A stretch of 64,000 nucleotides of DNA from Lachnoclostridium sp. UBA3262 (GTDB lineage Bacteria; Bacillota; Clostridia; Lachnospirales; Lachnospiraceae), in assembly GCA_002362575.1 (NCBI GenBank), contig DEUM01000005.1:1-64000 (forward strand), written 5' to 3'. The position numbers and the translations under genes are program-made. The notes under the pieces are model-generated. The model saw nothing but the letters and a program-made list of their open reading frames with translations, was not told the origin of the DNA and did not search any database. Within the stretch, counting starts at the first letter, position 1; each line of letters begins with the position of its first letter. Positions 1-8,660 of the stretch are shown piece after piece.

Positions 1-72
1 TTTTAGCGGATTATATCCTGCATATTCTGTCGCATTGTCAGCTACAATATAACAAAAAGGCGGTGAACAAGT

Positions 73-387
73 ATGTACGAAGAAGAATTTCCTATCAGAT
101 TAGCAAAATTGCGCACAACGAAAGGCATTTCTGCCCGTGATATGAGTCTTTCAATCGGACAAAATGCTGGTTATATCAATAATATTGAAACTGGAAAAGC
201 ACTCCCTTCCATGTCAGGTTTCTTTTTTATTTGTGAGTTCCTAAATATTTCGCCACAAGAATTTTTTGATAATAACTCAGAACACCCTGAAAAACTACGT
301 ACATTAGTAGAAAATCTAAAGCAGTTAGAACCTGAAGAATTTAAAAGTATTTCACTAATTGTAGAAGGTCTGGTTCGTAACAAATAA
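73..387 (+). CDS. XRE-family helix-turn-helix regulator
   Basis: This 104-residue protein is a small DNA-binding repressor-type regulator. Residues about 8-62 form a Cro/C1-type HTH: a first helix beginning IRLAKLRTTKGIS, a turn, the recognition segment ending GYINNIETGKALPS, and the stabilising helix FFFICEFLNISPQEFF. The tail (residues 65-104) is a short helical region with no recognisable ligand domain. A GGCGGTG ribosome site lies about 7 nt before the ATG. The gene stands alone at the window edge and is more AT-rich than the next genes, so it could be a leftover of a mobile element or regulate something left of the window. The target is unknown. Confidence 0.85.
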   Translation: MYEEEFPIRLAKLRTTKGISARDMSLSIGQNAGYINNIETGKALPSMSGFFFICEFLNISPQEFFDNNSEHPEKLRTLVENLKQLEPEEFKSISLIVEGLVRNK

Positions 388-393
388 ATGTGT

Positions 394-440
394 AAAAAAG
401 GGACTGTCACGCTAAAAGATTAGCCTGCAGTTCCCTTTTT
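394..440. terminator. Bidirectional terminator between XRE gene and methyltransferase
   Basis: AAAAAGGGACTG pairs with CAGTTCCCTTTTT around a roughly 20-nt interior with a GCTA/TAGC inner pairing. A-run and T-run flanks allow termination of both the plus-strand XRE gene and the converging minus-strand methyltransferase gene. Confidence 0.8.
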
Positions 441-455
441 GTATCTTCCTACAAA

Positions 456-1316
456 TTACCGCCACCACCTTCCGCTGGCGCCGCAAGGAAGGATAAGCTT
501 ACCACCCCGTACCGGAAGGCCAATCTCCTCTGCCTCCGTCCTTCCGCCAAACCGACTGGTAATTTCCAGATTTATCATATAGGAAAGAACAGCCGGCTGT
601 AATCCTGTCGTATAGGAATTAATTAAGAAGAATAATGGCTCATCAGAAAGGATTTTTGTACAGAGCTGTATGAGAGGAAATATTTTCTCCTCTATTTTCC
701 AGATTTCCCCCTTTGGCCCCCTCCCATAAGAAGGCGGATCCATAATAATGCCATCGTACTGGTTCCCACGGCGAATTTCCCTCTCGACAAATTTAACGCA
801 GTCATCCACCAGATACCGAATCGGTGCATCCGAAAGGCCGGAAGCCGCTGCATTTTCCTTTGCCCATGTCACCATTCCTTTTGACGCATCCACATGCGTA
901 ACCGCCGCTCCCTCTTTGGCACACGCCACGGTAGCTCCCCCGGTGTAGGCAAATAGATTTAACACCTTGATGGGGCGGCCTGCGTCTTGAATCAATGACC
1001 GTACCCAGTCCCAGTTGACCGCTTGCTCGGGAAACAATCCCGTATGCTTAAAACTGAACGGTTTCAGATGAAACGTTAAATCGCGATAAGAAATATCCCA
1101 TTGCTCCGGCAAATCAAAGAATTCCCACTGACCGCCCCCTTTGTTACTGCGATGGTAATGTCCGTTTTTCCTTTTCCACTCCGGCGCACTGTGCGGAGTG
1201 TTCCATATTACCTGCGGATCCGGCCGCACTAAAATGTAATCCCCCCAGCGTTCCAGCTTCTCCCCTGCCGACGTATCAATTACCTCATAATCTTTCCAGC
1301 CATCTGCTATCCACAT
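456..1316 (-). CDS. Class I SAM-dependent rRNA methyltransferase (RlmI/RlmK-like, COG1092)
   Basis: The 286-residue protein is a SAM-dependent methyltransferase of the RlmI/RlmK type that probably modifies 23S rRNA. The SAM-binding motif VLNLFAYTGGATVA is followed by an acidic strand end (THVDASKGM) and the catalytic motif DPPSYGRGPKGEIW. The short N-terminal part (residues 1-110) lacks the PUA domain of full-length RlmI, as in many Clostridial versions. The ATG lies only 4 bp after the stop of the alpha-galactosidase gene, so the two are probably cotranscribed. The exact target nucleotide cannot be deduced. Confidence 0.85.
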   Translation of the reverse strand: MWIADGWKDYEVIDTSAGEKLERWGDYILVRPDPQVIWNTPHSAPEWKRKNGHYHRSNKGGGQWEFFDLPEQWDISYRDLTFHLKPFSFKHTGLFPEQAVNWDWVRSLIQDAGRPIKVLNLFAYTGGATVACAKEGAAVTHVDASKGMVTWAKENAAASGLSDAPIRYLVDDCVKFVEREIRRGNQYDGIIMDPPSYGRGPKGEIWKIEEKIFPLIQLCTKILSDEPLFFLINSYTTGLQPAVLSYMINLEITSRFGGRTEAEEIGLPVRGGKLILPCGASGRWWR

Positions 1317-1320
1317 ATCT

Positions 1321-3534
1321 TTATCTCACGCCTTTCTCACTCTTTGCCACAAGATGTATCAATTTCCCCTGATACTCATCCTCTGCCCCCATAACCTCAA
1401 TCCCGACATTCATCAGAACATTTCCTGTCGACTCTGTATTTCTGTCCTCAAGCAGGTATACCATCTTGTCATCCAATCCCCGGCAGTATATGCGCTCGCT
1501 CCAACGACTTAAATGAGTCGTGACACGCACAAAGGAAATTAAAGCCTCCCTTTTATCCTTCGAAACTACCATATAACAGTCATACGTTTTTCCCTCTGCT
1601 TCTGAAGGCAGACGGTAGTAATCGCCATTTCTTATCAGCTCATTATATTTATTATAGCACTCTATCTGACCACGAATTGCCTGCTGTTCCTGTCCAGCGA
1701 TTTGGGTAACGTCTAGTTCGTAGCCAAACGTCCCTGCCAGTGCAACCTGTCCCCTCGTTGCAAAAGGAGTCGTGCGCTTTGTCGCATGATTCGGACAGTC
1801 ACTAACATGTGCTCCCATCGTAGAGAGCGGATACACCATTGCCGTCCCCCGCTGAATCCTTAGCCGCTCAACCGCATCCGTATCATCACTGCACCAGATT
1901 TGCGGGCTATAGTACAACATCCCCGCATCATACCGCCCGCCACCAGAGGAACAATTTTCGAGAAGCAAATCCGGAAAATCCGTTACCAGACGGTTCTGCA
2001 AATCGTATACCCCCAAAACATATCTGTGATACTTATCCCCCGACGGAACATTTGTCAGACTGCGGTTCATATCCCATTTCACATAGGAAATATCCGCACA
2101 TTTCAAAACATTCACAATGCGCCTGTATATTTCATCCCGAACCTCTTTCCTTGAAAAATCAAGCACATACTGGTTTCTGGCAAGCGAAGTACTTCGCCCA
2201 CTCTGCCCAATAATCCAGTCCGGGTGTTCCCTGTACAAATCCGAATCGGGTGAAACCATCTCCGGCTCAAGCCAGATACCAAACTTTAACCCCCGTTCCT
2301 TTACGCCATCCGTCAGACGTTTCAGTCCCCCTGGCAGCTTTTCCTCATTTACCACCCAGTCACCCAGAGAGGTGCTGTCATCTTCCCGGTGGCCAAACCA
2401 GCCGTCATCCATAACAAGCATTTCTATTCCGCACTCTTTCGCCTTTTCCGCAATATCCCACAGCTTTTCCGTATCAAAATCAAAATACGTTGCCTCCCAG
2501 TTATTTATCAGCACCGGGCGTCTTTTATTCCGGTAGGGGCTTCTTATCAAATGCTCCCTGTATAAATCATGAAAGCGCCTTGTCATCCCACCGATTCCTT
2601 CCGGCGAGAACACATGCACTACCTCTGGCATTGTAAAAGAATCTCCCGGCATCAGCTTCCACGTAAACTGATAGGGATGAATCCCCATAACGACACGGAT
2701 TCCGCCAAATTGACTCATCTCCGTCTGTGCGAGAAAGTTTCCGGAGTAGACAAAATTAATTCCATACACATTTCCTGTCTCCTCTGTAGCGTTTCGCTCT
2801 GCAATCGCCATAAAGGGATTTTCCTGATGAGAACTGACTCCGCGAATGGACGATATACTCTGCTTTCCCGGACCTACCGGTCGTCGATAGGGTTCTCTCT
2901 CCCTTCCCCATGCTCCGTGCAATGTAATCAAATCATACTGCCCAGCCGGAAATTCAACACAGCTTGTCAATGCCCTTGACAGGGAATACTGCTCTGTCCC
3001 AGTATTATGCACCGTTACCGATTTTGCAATCGCATCCTCCTTTTCAAATACTGAATACCTCAGTTCAACGGTAAGAGAAAGCTTTACCTCCCTCAGCCGG
3101 ATAACCAGTGTTTCACTGTCAGTATGAAAAGTTGCCGGAAGCCCCGGCAGCTCCGGTTTCTCTGTCAGCAATTCATAACCTTCATAAAGCAGTTCCAAGG
3201 ATTCCTTTCCATCTTTCGAAACAGCTTCCAAACAATGTTCCCGGAAATCCCCATACCCCGGAACCCCAAATTCCCACGGAAATGTATCTTCAAACGTAAC
3301 CTTCTCACGATTTTCCAAATTCTCTCCACAACAATTCTCACTTGGAAAATAGTTCTCCCGTTCCCCACCCAAAAGGTAGTCCAGACGGTCAAACTCTGAG
3401 TCTGATTCAAAATATAACCGCTTACCATAATACATATGCCCCAAATACTTACCGTCAGCAACACCAAGCATATAGGTAGAACCTTTTGTGTCCAGCTTAA
3501 AATACTTTTTGTCCTGTGAAATGCCAATACTCAT
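1321..3534 (-). CDS. Alpha-galactosidase, glycoside hydrolase family 36
   Basis: This 737-residue enzyme hydrolyses terminal alpha-1,6-galactosides such as raffinose-family sugars and melibiose. It has the GH36 order: an N-terminal beta-supersandwich (about 1-330), a TIM barrel (about 340-650) and a C-terminal beta-sheet domain. The nucleophile Asp lies in YVKWDMNR (about residue 488) and the acid/base Asp in WCSDDTDA (about residues 550-551). LVMDDGWFGHR and ENCSSGGGRYD are further family signatures. No signal peptide is present, so it is cytoplasmic and needs an importer, which is not in this window. Length matches the 720-750-residue family norm. It leads a two-gene unit with the rRNA methyltransferase, a pairing without obvious logic. 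Confidence 0.95.
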   Translation of the reverse strand: MSIGISQDKKYFKLDTKGSTYMLGVADGKYLGHMYYGKRLYFESDSEFDRLDYLLGGERENYFPSENCCGENLENREKVTFEDTFPWEFGVPGYGDFREHCLEAVSKDGKESLELLYEGYELLTEKPELPGLPATFHTDSETLVIRLREVKLSLTVELRYSVFEKEDAIAKSVTVHNTGTEQYSLSRALTSCVEFPAGQYDLITLHGAWGREREPYRRPVGPGKQSISSIRGVSSHQENPFMAIAERNATEETGNVYGINFVYSGNFLAQTEMSQFGGIRVVMGIHPYQFTWKLMPGDSFTMPEVVHVFSPEGIGGMTRRFHDLYREHLIRSPYRNKRRPVLINNWEATYFDFDTEKLWDIAEKAKECGIEMLVMDDGWFGHREDDSTSLGDWVVNEEKLPGGLKRLTDGVKERGLKFGIWLEPEMVSPDSDLYREHPDWIIGQSGRSTSLARNQYVLDFSRKEVRDEIYRRIVNVLKCADISYVKWDMNRSLTNVPSGDKYHRYVLGVYDLQNRLVTDFPDLLLENCSSGGGRYDAGMLYYSPQIWCSDDTDAVERLRIQRGTAMVYPLSTMGAHVSDCPNHATKRTTPFATRGQVALAGTFGYELDVTQIAGQEQQAIRGQIECYNKYNELIRNGDYYRLPSEAEGKTYDCYMVVSKDKREALISFVRVTTHLSRWSERIYCRGLDDKMVYLLEDRNTESTGNVLMNVGIEVMGAEDEYQGKLIHLVAKSEKGVR

Positions 3535-3578
3535 CTTCCACTCTGACCTCCTCGCCTCATAATTTTTCCATTAAGAAA

Positions 3579-3606
3579 ATGCCCCAGTTTAACCAAACTG
3601 GAGCAT
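3579..3606 (-). terminator. Rho-independent terminator of the 65-aa gene
   Basis: ATGC-CCCAGTTT and AAACTGG-GCAT form a stem with a short AACC loop. Read on the minus strand it is followed by TTTTCTTA, directly after the stop of the 65-residue gene. Confidence 0.8.
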
Positions 3607-3610
3607 CCCG

Positions 3611-3808
3611 TCATTTTTTCGTAAATGTTTCTTTGAAGCTCTGTCCGATATCTTTGACGCCCTCACCTAATGAGCGCCCCATGTCATCAATCTTTTTGTC
3701 AAGTTCTTTTTCCTTTACATAACGTCCAGCCTTGTCCGCAGCATTATTTACTGCATCCACCGCTTTTTCAAATCCATTCATCATTTTATCCTTATTTAAT
3801 AGTGGCAT
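3611..3808 (-). CDS. Small amphipathic hypothetical protein
   Basis: This 65-residue protein is almost entirely predicted helix, with alternating hydrophobic positions and many Lys and Asp/Glu residues (for example NGFEKAVDAVNNAADKAG and YVKEKELDKKIDDMG). A Shine-Dalgarno AGGAGGG lies just upstream of the start and a clear terminator follows, so it is a real monocistronic gene. The helical, charged composition recalls small stress or CsbD-like proteins, but no family can be assigned. Confidence 0.65.
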   Translation of the reverse strand: MPLLNKDKMMNGFEKAVDAVNNAADKAGRYVKEKELDKKIDDMGRSLGEGVKDIGQSFKETFTKK

Positions 3809-3910
3809 TTTTCCCTCCTAATAATGTCGTCCAACTTTATAACTTTTTTCATGATAGCATAATTATATCCAATTGAAAAGACCTTGATATGAAATAGATG
3901 CCTCTAAGCC

Positions 3911-4927
3911 TCAAACCCAAATCCCCACACTCGCCCTTTCATCACTCACGCTCATTAGACCTACCCTGCACGGATTCGGCTCATACTCACTTACAACCTG
4001 CAAATCAAGCTCCCGCTCCCCCTGTTCTGTCTGCATTGCAATTGTAAAAGATACTCTATAAGCGCCATGTCCGTGAGTCCCAAAACTCTGTCCCTCTGCA
4101 TTTTTAATACTGCCATGAGAAGTCGAACCGGATTCTGCACCCGCTGATACTGTATATGACTCGATATCCAAATCCTTGTAGTCTTCAAGAAATGTATCTA
4201 TTTCATTTTCCAACTGTAAATCGTAACGCCATACACTACCGGAAAACATATCCCTGATTTTAACGGCATCCCCCTGCTGGAAATAACTCATAAATTCGTC
4301 TGCCACCTCTTTCGCAAGCCCTTCCGAATCCCCTCCGGCATAATCTTTTTTATGTTGATAGGTAACTGGCCTTTCACGAAACGGAATAGTTGCCTCTACT
4401 TCATGTGGCGCAATATCAATCCCATTTAGATAGATACCGTATTCCTTTTTTTCTTCCTTTTCAACTGTTTCCATATCGTCCGCAATATGCATAAACCGAA
4501 CGCCTTTTTTATGAAAGGAATCACTGACATCAGCTACAAAATAAAGATAACTGCTGCCCCTATCGTTTTCAATCTTATATACTGCCCGGAGGGTGTTTCC
4601 CTTCTCCTCTGCCTTCTGTAAATCAAAGGCTTTCAGCCATGAACTAAAATAAGAGCGGATTTGCATATAGGTATCTGTTAAATCTCCCATAACGGAATAT
4701 GCCTCATCGCTAAAGAGGTCAGAAAAATCATAGATTGACTGTTGAATTTTCTGCTCATCCTCACTCCCGATTGCATATAAATAAAGAGAACTTTTAATAT
4801 CATACATAATCTGTGCCGCCTGATGCTCTTTGTCATATTTCCCCCATGGCAAAGTGCAGCTACACAGTATCGGTATCATCAATACCAAAGCCAAAACCCG
4901 GCTTATTCCCCAACACATTCTTTTCAT
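3911..4927 (-). CDS. Lipoprotein, possibly DUF5104 family
   Basis: The 338-residue product starts with a lipoprotein signal peptide: a KR-containing n-region, the hydrophobic stretch VLALVLMIPI and a lipobox LCSC with the acylated Cys at about residue 24. The mature part has no catalytic motif I recognise. It has an N-terminal helical half and a C-terminal alpha/beta half (about residues 205-338) beginning near LAKEVADEFMSYFQQGDAVKIRDMF, a pattern resembling NTF2-like or DUF5104 proteins. It lies 23 bp after purB, so it may be read through from the purine operon, but no functional link to purines is evident. Function is unknown. Confidence 0.7.
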   Translation of the reverse strand: MKRMCWGISRVLALVLMIPILCSCTLPWGKYDKEHQAAQIMYDIKSSLYLYAIGSEDEQKIQQSIYDFSDLFSDEAYSVMGDLTDTYMQIRSYFSSWLKAFDLQKAEEKGNTLRAVYKIENDRGSSYLYFVADVSDSFHKKGVRFMHIADDMETVEKEEKKEYGIYLNGIDIAPHEVEATIPFRERPVTYQHKKDYAGGDSEGLAKEVADEFMSYFQQGDAVKIRDMFSGSVWRYDLQLENEIDTFLEDYKDLDIESYTVSAGAESGSTSHGSIKNAEGQSFGTHGHGAYRVSFTIAMQTEQGERELDLQVVSEYEPNPCRVGLMSVSDERASVGIWV

Positions 4928-4950
4928 TATAAACCTCTGGTAATAACCCT

Positions 4951-6405
4951 CTAGCAGCTAATCTCTGCCTTCATTCCAAGCAGCTCCTTGTTCTCAGAAA
5001 GAATTGGCTGCACTACTTCCTCCACAAACTCCTTTACCTGACTTGGTGCACGACCGACATAGCGGCTTGGCTCCATTGTCTTCTGTAATTCCTCCAGCGT
5101 CATCGGGAACGCCTCATCTGCCGCTATCAGCTCCAGCAAATTGTTATCCAATCCTTTTTCCTTAACATTTTTCCCTGCCTCCATCGACAGCTCACGGATT
5201 CTTTCATGAAGCTCCTGACGGTTTCCGCCTGCCTTTACCGCATCCATCATAATGTTTTCTGTCGCCATAAATGGCAGCTCGGACATCAGCCGTTTCGTAA
5301 TTACCTTATCATATACTACCAGACCGTCCACAACATTCATGAACAAATCTAAAATTCCGTCAATCGCAAGGAATCCCTCTGCTACACTGAGACGCTTATT
5401 TGCAGAATCATCTAAGGTTCTCTCAAACCACTGTGTTGCAGAAGTAATCGCCGGATTCAGTGCATCCACCATCACATAGCGTGAAAGGGAAGCAATTCTT
5501 TCACTGCGCATCGGATTTCTCTTATATGCCATAGCCGAAGAACCAATCTGGCTCTTTTCAAACGGCTCCTCAATCTCCTTTAAATGCTGGAGAAGCCGGA
5601 TATCATTGGAAAATTTATGCGCTGTCGCCGCAATTCCAGCCAGTACATTACATACTCTGGTATCAAGCTTTCGCGAATATGTCTGCCCCGATACCGGGAA
5701 ACAGGCATCAAAGCCCATTTTTTCCGCAATCCGTTTATCTGCCTCCTTGCACTTGGATTCATCCCCGTCAAACAACTCCAGAAAGCTCGCCTGTGTTCCT
5801 GTTGTTCCCTTGGATCCAAGCAGCTTCATATTGGAAAGCACATGATCCAAATCTCCCAAATCCATAACCAATTCCTGCATCCACAGCGTCGCACGTTTTC
5901 CGACAGTCGTCGGCTGCGCCGGCTGGAAATGGGTAAACGCAAGAGTCGGCAAATCTTTATATTTCATTGCAAAATCAGAGAGTTCGTTCAGTACATTTAC
6001 TACTTTCTTTTTTACTAACTTAAGTGCTTCCGTCATAATGATTACGTCTGTATTATCTCCGACATAGCACGAGGTCGCTCCCAGATGGATAATTCCTGCT
6101 GCCCCCGGACACTGCTTGCCATACGCATATACATGGCTCATAACATCATGGCGGACTTCCTTTTCCCTTGCTTTCGCCACATCGTAGTTAATATCCTCCG
6201 CATGCGCTTTCAGTTCCGCAATCTGCTCATCCGTTATCCGCGGGTTACCATCGGCATCTTTCAGTCCCAGCTCCTGCTCGGTTTCTGCAAGGGCAATCCA
6301 GAGTCTCCTCCATGTCCGGAATTTCATGTCCGGAGAAAAAATAAACTGCATTTCCTTGCTGGCATACCGCTCCGACAGCGGGCTTACATAATTATCTGTA
6401 CTCAT
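4951..6405 (-). CDS. purB: Adenylosuccinate lyase
   Basis: PurB (484 aa) cleaves SAICAR to AICAR plus fumarate and adenylosuccinate to AMP plus fumarate. The family signature SSAMAYKRNP is present near residue 290, and HLGATSCYVGDNTD carries the conserved catalytic-region His. An open frame extends 30 codons further upstream, but the start chosen here (MSTDNYVSPL) follows AAAGGGGACAG at good spacing and leaves 16 bp to the purF stop; the longer version would overlap purF. Clostridial PurB proteins usually begin this way. It is the third gene of a purC-purF-purB unit. Confidence 0.95.
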   Translation of the reverse strand: MSTDNYVSPLSERYASKEMQFIFSPDMKFRTWRRLWIALAETEQELGLKDADGNPRITDEQIAELKAHAEDINYDVAKAREKEVRHDVMSHVYAYGKQCPGAAGIIHLGATSCYVGDNTDVIIMTEALKLVKKKVVNVLNELSDFAMKYKDLPTLAFTHFQPAQPTTVGKRATLWMQELVMDLGDLDHVLSNMKLLGSKGTTGTQASFLELFDGDESKCKEADKRIAEKMGFDACFPVSGQTYSRKLDTRVCNVLAGIAATAHKFSNDIRLLQHLKEIEEPFEKSQIGSSAMAYKRNPMRSERIASLSRYVMVDALNPAITSATQWFERTLDDSANKRLSVAEGFLAIDGILDLFMNVVDGLVVYDKVITKRLMSELPFMATENIMMDAVKAGGNRQELHERIRELSMEAGKNVKEKGLDNNLLELIAADEAFPMTLEELQKTMEPSRYVGRAPSQVKEFVEEVVQPILSENKELLGMKAEISC

Positions 6406-6421
6406 TGAACTGTCCCCTTTC

Positions 6422-7858
6422 TCACTTGTCGTAGTCACCTCTAATATCTTCTTCCGGAGGTTTAACCGGATAATTTCCGGAAAAGCATGCATCACAATAA
6501 CCGGTGTCGCCTTCTATCAGCTCCGGCAGCCGCTCCCCATCAAGGTATCCGAGCGAATCCGCCCCAATCAACCCGCATATCTGGTCAATCGTATTATTAT
6601 GGGCAATCAACTGGTCACAGCTCGGCACATCGGTACCAAAATAGCAAGGGTATAAAAACGGCGGAGAGCTAATCCTCACATGCACTTCAGTTGCTCCGGC
6701 ATCCTTTAGCATCTTAACAATCCGTCCACTCGTCGTGCCCCGGACAATCGAGTCGTCAACCATGACAACCCGCTTTCCCCGGACAACCTCTTTCATCACA
6801 TTCAGTTTTATATGCACGCTGGATTCCCTCGCCGACTGTTTCGGCTTAATAAAGGTTCGTCCAACATAACTATTTTTCACAAACGCAACCCCATACGGAA
6901 TCCCAGCCTGCAAGGCAAATCCCTGCGCCGCCGCATTACCGGAATCCGGCACGCCGACAACAATATCCGCCTCGGCCGGATGCATTTGTGCTAAAATTTT
7001 TCCTGCCATAATACGGGAATTATAGACACTCACACCATCGACATAGCTGTCTGGTCTTGCAAAATATATATATTCAAAAATACACCTTGCCGGCTTTACT
7101 GTACAAAGGCTTTCATCCGAGGTAATGCCATCCTTATCCAGCATAACAATCTCACCCGGCTTTACATCACGGACAAATTCCGCGCCAACAGCGTCAAGCG
7201 CACATGTCTCGCTGGCAAGTACATAACTATTATCCCGTTTCCCAATAACCAGCGGACGGAAACCAAATGGATCCCTTGCCCCAATCAATTTCCTTGGACT
7301 GGATATAACGAGAGAATAAGCCCCTTTTAACTTCTTCATGGCATTTTTAACGGCATCCTCTACGTTTTTTGTCTTCAGTCTTTCCCTTGCAATATGATAA
7401 GCAATAACCTCACTGTCTATCGTTGTCTGGAAAATGGCCCCGGTGCGCTCCAATTCTTCTCTGAGTTCCGGTGCATTGACAAGGTTTCCATTATGGGCAA
7501 GCATCAAAATGCCCTTTACATAGTTTAATACTAAAGGCTGGATATTCTGATTGTTGCTGGCTCCTGCCGTAGAATAACGAACATGTCCGACACCAATATT
7601 CCCCTTTAGTGTCTCAAGATTCTCCGCATTAAATACTTCGTTTACAAGCCCCATGCCTTTCGCTGACATTACCTTCCCCTTTGGTCCCTCGGTATCACTT
7701 ACTGCAATACCACAGCTTTCCTGTCCGCGATGCTGTAAGGCAAATAAACCATAATAGATTGTAGATGCTACATCCCCACCATCCAAATCATATATGCCAA
7801 ATACCCCGCACTCCTCATGCAGGCCATCTGAGTAATATTCATTTACTTTTGCGTTCAT
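6422..7858 (-). CDS. purF: Amidophosphoribosyltransferase
   Basis: PurF (478 aa) transfers glutamine amide nitrogen to PRPP, the committed step of purine synthesis. The N-terminal Ntn-hydrolase domain begins at Cys17 (EECGVFGI), preceded by a 16-residue propeptide that would be removed to expose the nucleophile, as in the Bacillus-type enzyme. The PRTase motif VVMVDDSIVRGTT is clear. Cysteines in RCIFEY, YPCYFG and YCDAC match the 4Fe-4S ligand pattern of the oxygen-labile Bacillus-type PurF. It lies between purC (28 bp) and purB (16 bp). Confidence 0.97.
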   Translation of the reverse strand: MNAKVNEYYSDGLHEECGVFGIYDLDGGDVASTIYYGLFALQHRGQESCGIAVSDTEGPKGKVMSAKGMGLVNEVFNAENLETLKGNIGVGHVRYSTAGASNNQNIQPLVLNYVKGILMLAHNGNLVNAPELREELERTGAIFQTTIDSEVIAYHIARERLKTKNVEDAVKNAMKKLKGAYSLVISSPRKLIGARDPFGFRPLVIGKRDNSYVLASETCALDAVGAEFVRDVKPGEIVMLDKDGITSDESLCTVKPARCIFEYIYFARPDSYVDGVSVYNSRIMAGKILAQMHPAEADIVVGVPDSGNAAAQGFALQAGIPYGVAFVKNSYVGRTFIKPKQSARESSVHIKLNVMKEVVRGKRVVMVDDSIVRGTTSGRIVKMLKDAGATEVHVRISSPPFLYPCYFGTDVPSCDQLIAHNNTIDQICGLIGADSLGYLDGERLPELIEGDTGYCDACFSGNYPVKPPEEDIRGDYDK

Positions 7859-7886
7859 TCCGGTTCCTTTCTCAATCCGTCCAATC

Positions 7887-8600
7887 TTATTTTACAAGTC
7901 CTATCCTTTTGGCTACCTCATTGTAAGCGTCCTCTACACCGCCCAAATCACGGCGGAAACGGTCCTTATCCAGCTTTTCTCTTGTTTTCATATCCCAGAA
8001 ACGACAGGTGTCCGGAGATATTTCATCTGCGAGAATTATCGTACCGTCACTCGTTTTACCAAACTCAATTTTAAAATCTATCAGCTCAATGCCGCAGTCC
8101 TCAAAAAATTTCTTCAGGAAATCATTTACCATAAATGCATATTTCGTAATGATATCAATGTCCTCCTGCGTGGCAATCCCAATTGCCTTTGCAAAATAAT
8201 CATTGATAAGCGGATCTCCCAAATCATCATCTTTATAGCTGAATTCTAAAGTAGGACATAGTAATTTTCTTCCTTCTTCGATACCAAGGCGTTTTGAAAA
8301 GCTTCCTGCTGCCGTATTACGGATAATTACCTCAAGTGGTACAATTTCAACCTTTTTCACAGCTGTCTCACGGTCACTCAGTTCTTCCACGTAGTGAGTC
8401 GGCACGCCAGCCTTTTCCAACTTCTGGAAAAGGAAATTTGTCATCCGGTTATTGATAACACCTTTACCGATAATTGTCCCCTTTTTTTCGCCGTTAAACG
8501 CCGTCGCATCGTCTTTGTAATCCACAATATACACGTCTTCGACGTCTGTTTTGTACACCTTTTTTGCCTTGCCTTCATAAAGCATTTCTTTCTTTTCCAC
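7887..8600 (-). CDS. purC: Phosphoribosylaminoimidazole-succinocarboxamide synthase
   Basis: PurC (237 aa) joins aspartate to CAIR in an ATP-dependent step, making SAICAR, the substrate of the downstream-encoded PurB. Signatures seen are LYEGKAKKVY at the N-terminus, VPLEVIIRNTAAGSF in the middle and LIDFKIEFG with DEISPDTCRFWD toward the end. The start is GTG preceded by AAGGAGGATAAGTAA. A possible -10 (TATAAT at 8632-8637, minus strand) lies 30 bp upstream. No purine regulator site was recognised. The order is purC-purF-purB without the rest of the pathway. Confidence 0.97.
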   Translation of the reverse strand: MEKKEMLYEGKAKKVYKTDVEDVYIVDYKDDATAFNGEKKGTIIGKGVINNRMTNFLFQKLEKAGVPTHYVEELSDRETAVKKVEIVPLEVIIRNTAAGSFSKRLGIEEGRKLLCPTLEFSYKDDDLGDPLINDYFAKAIGIATQEDIDIITKYAFMVNDFLKKFFEDCGIELIDFKIEFGKTSDGTIILADEISPDTCRFWDMKTREKLDKDRFRRDLGGVEDAYNEVAKRIGLVK

Positions 8601-8631
8601 TTACTTATCCTCCTTATTCGCCCACGAACAA

Positions 8632-8653
8632 ATTATATGCCAGAGAGCAAAAT
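8632..8653 (-). promoter_or_regulatory. Weak candidate promoter for purCFB
   Basis: A perfect TATAAT -10 on the minus strand lies at 8632-8637, about 30 bp before purC, with only a poor TTAAAT -35 match 16 bp upstream. It may give the pur genes transcription independent of the upstream GH3-like gene. Confidence 0.35.
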
Positions 8654-8660
8654 ATTTAAT

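Noticed and set aside
4951..6495. N-terminal extension of PurB
   Set aside because: The extra 30 residues overlap purF and are not conserved in the family; a good ribosome site precedes the internal ATG.
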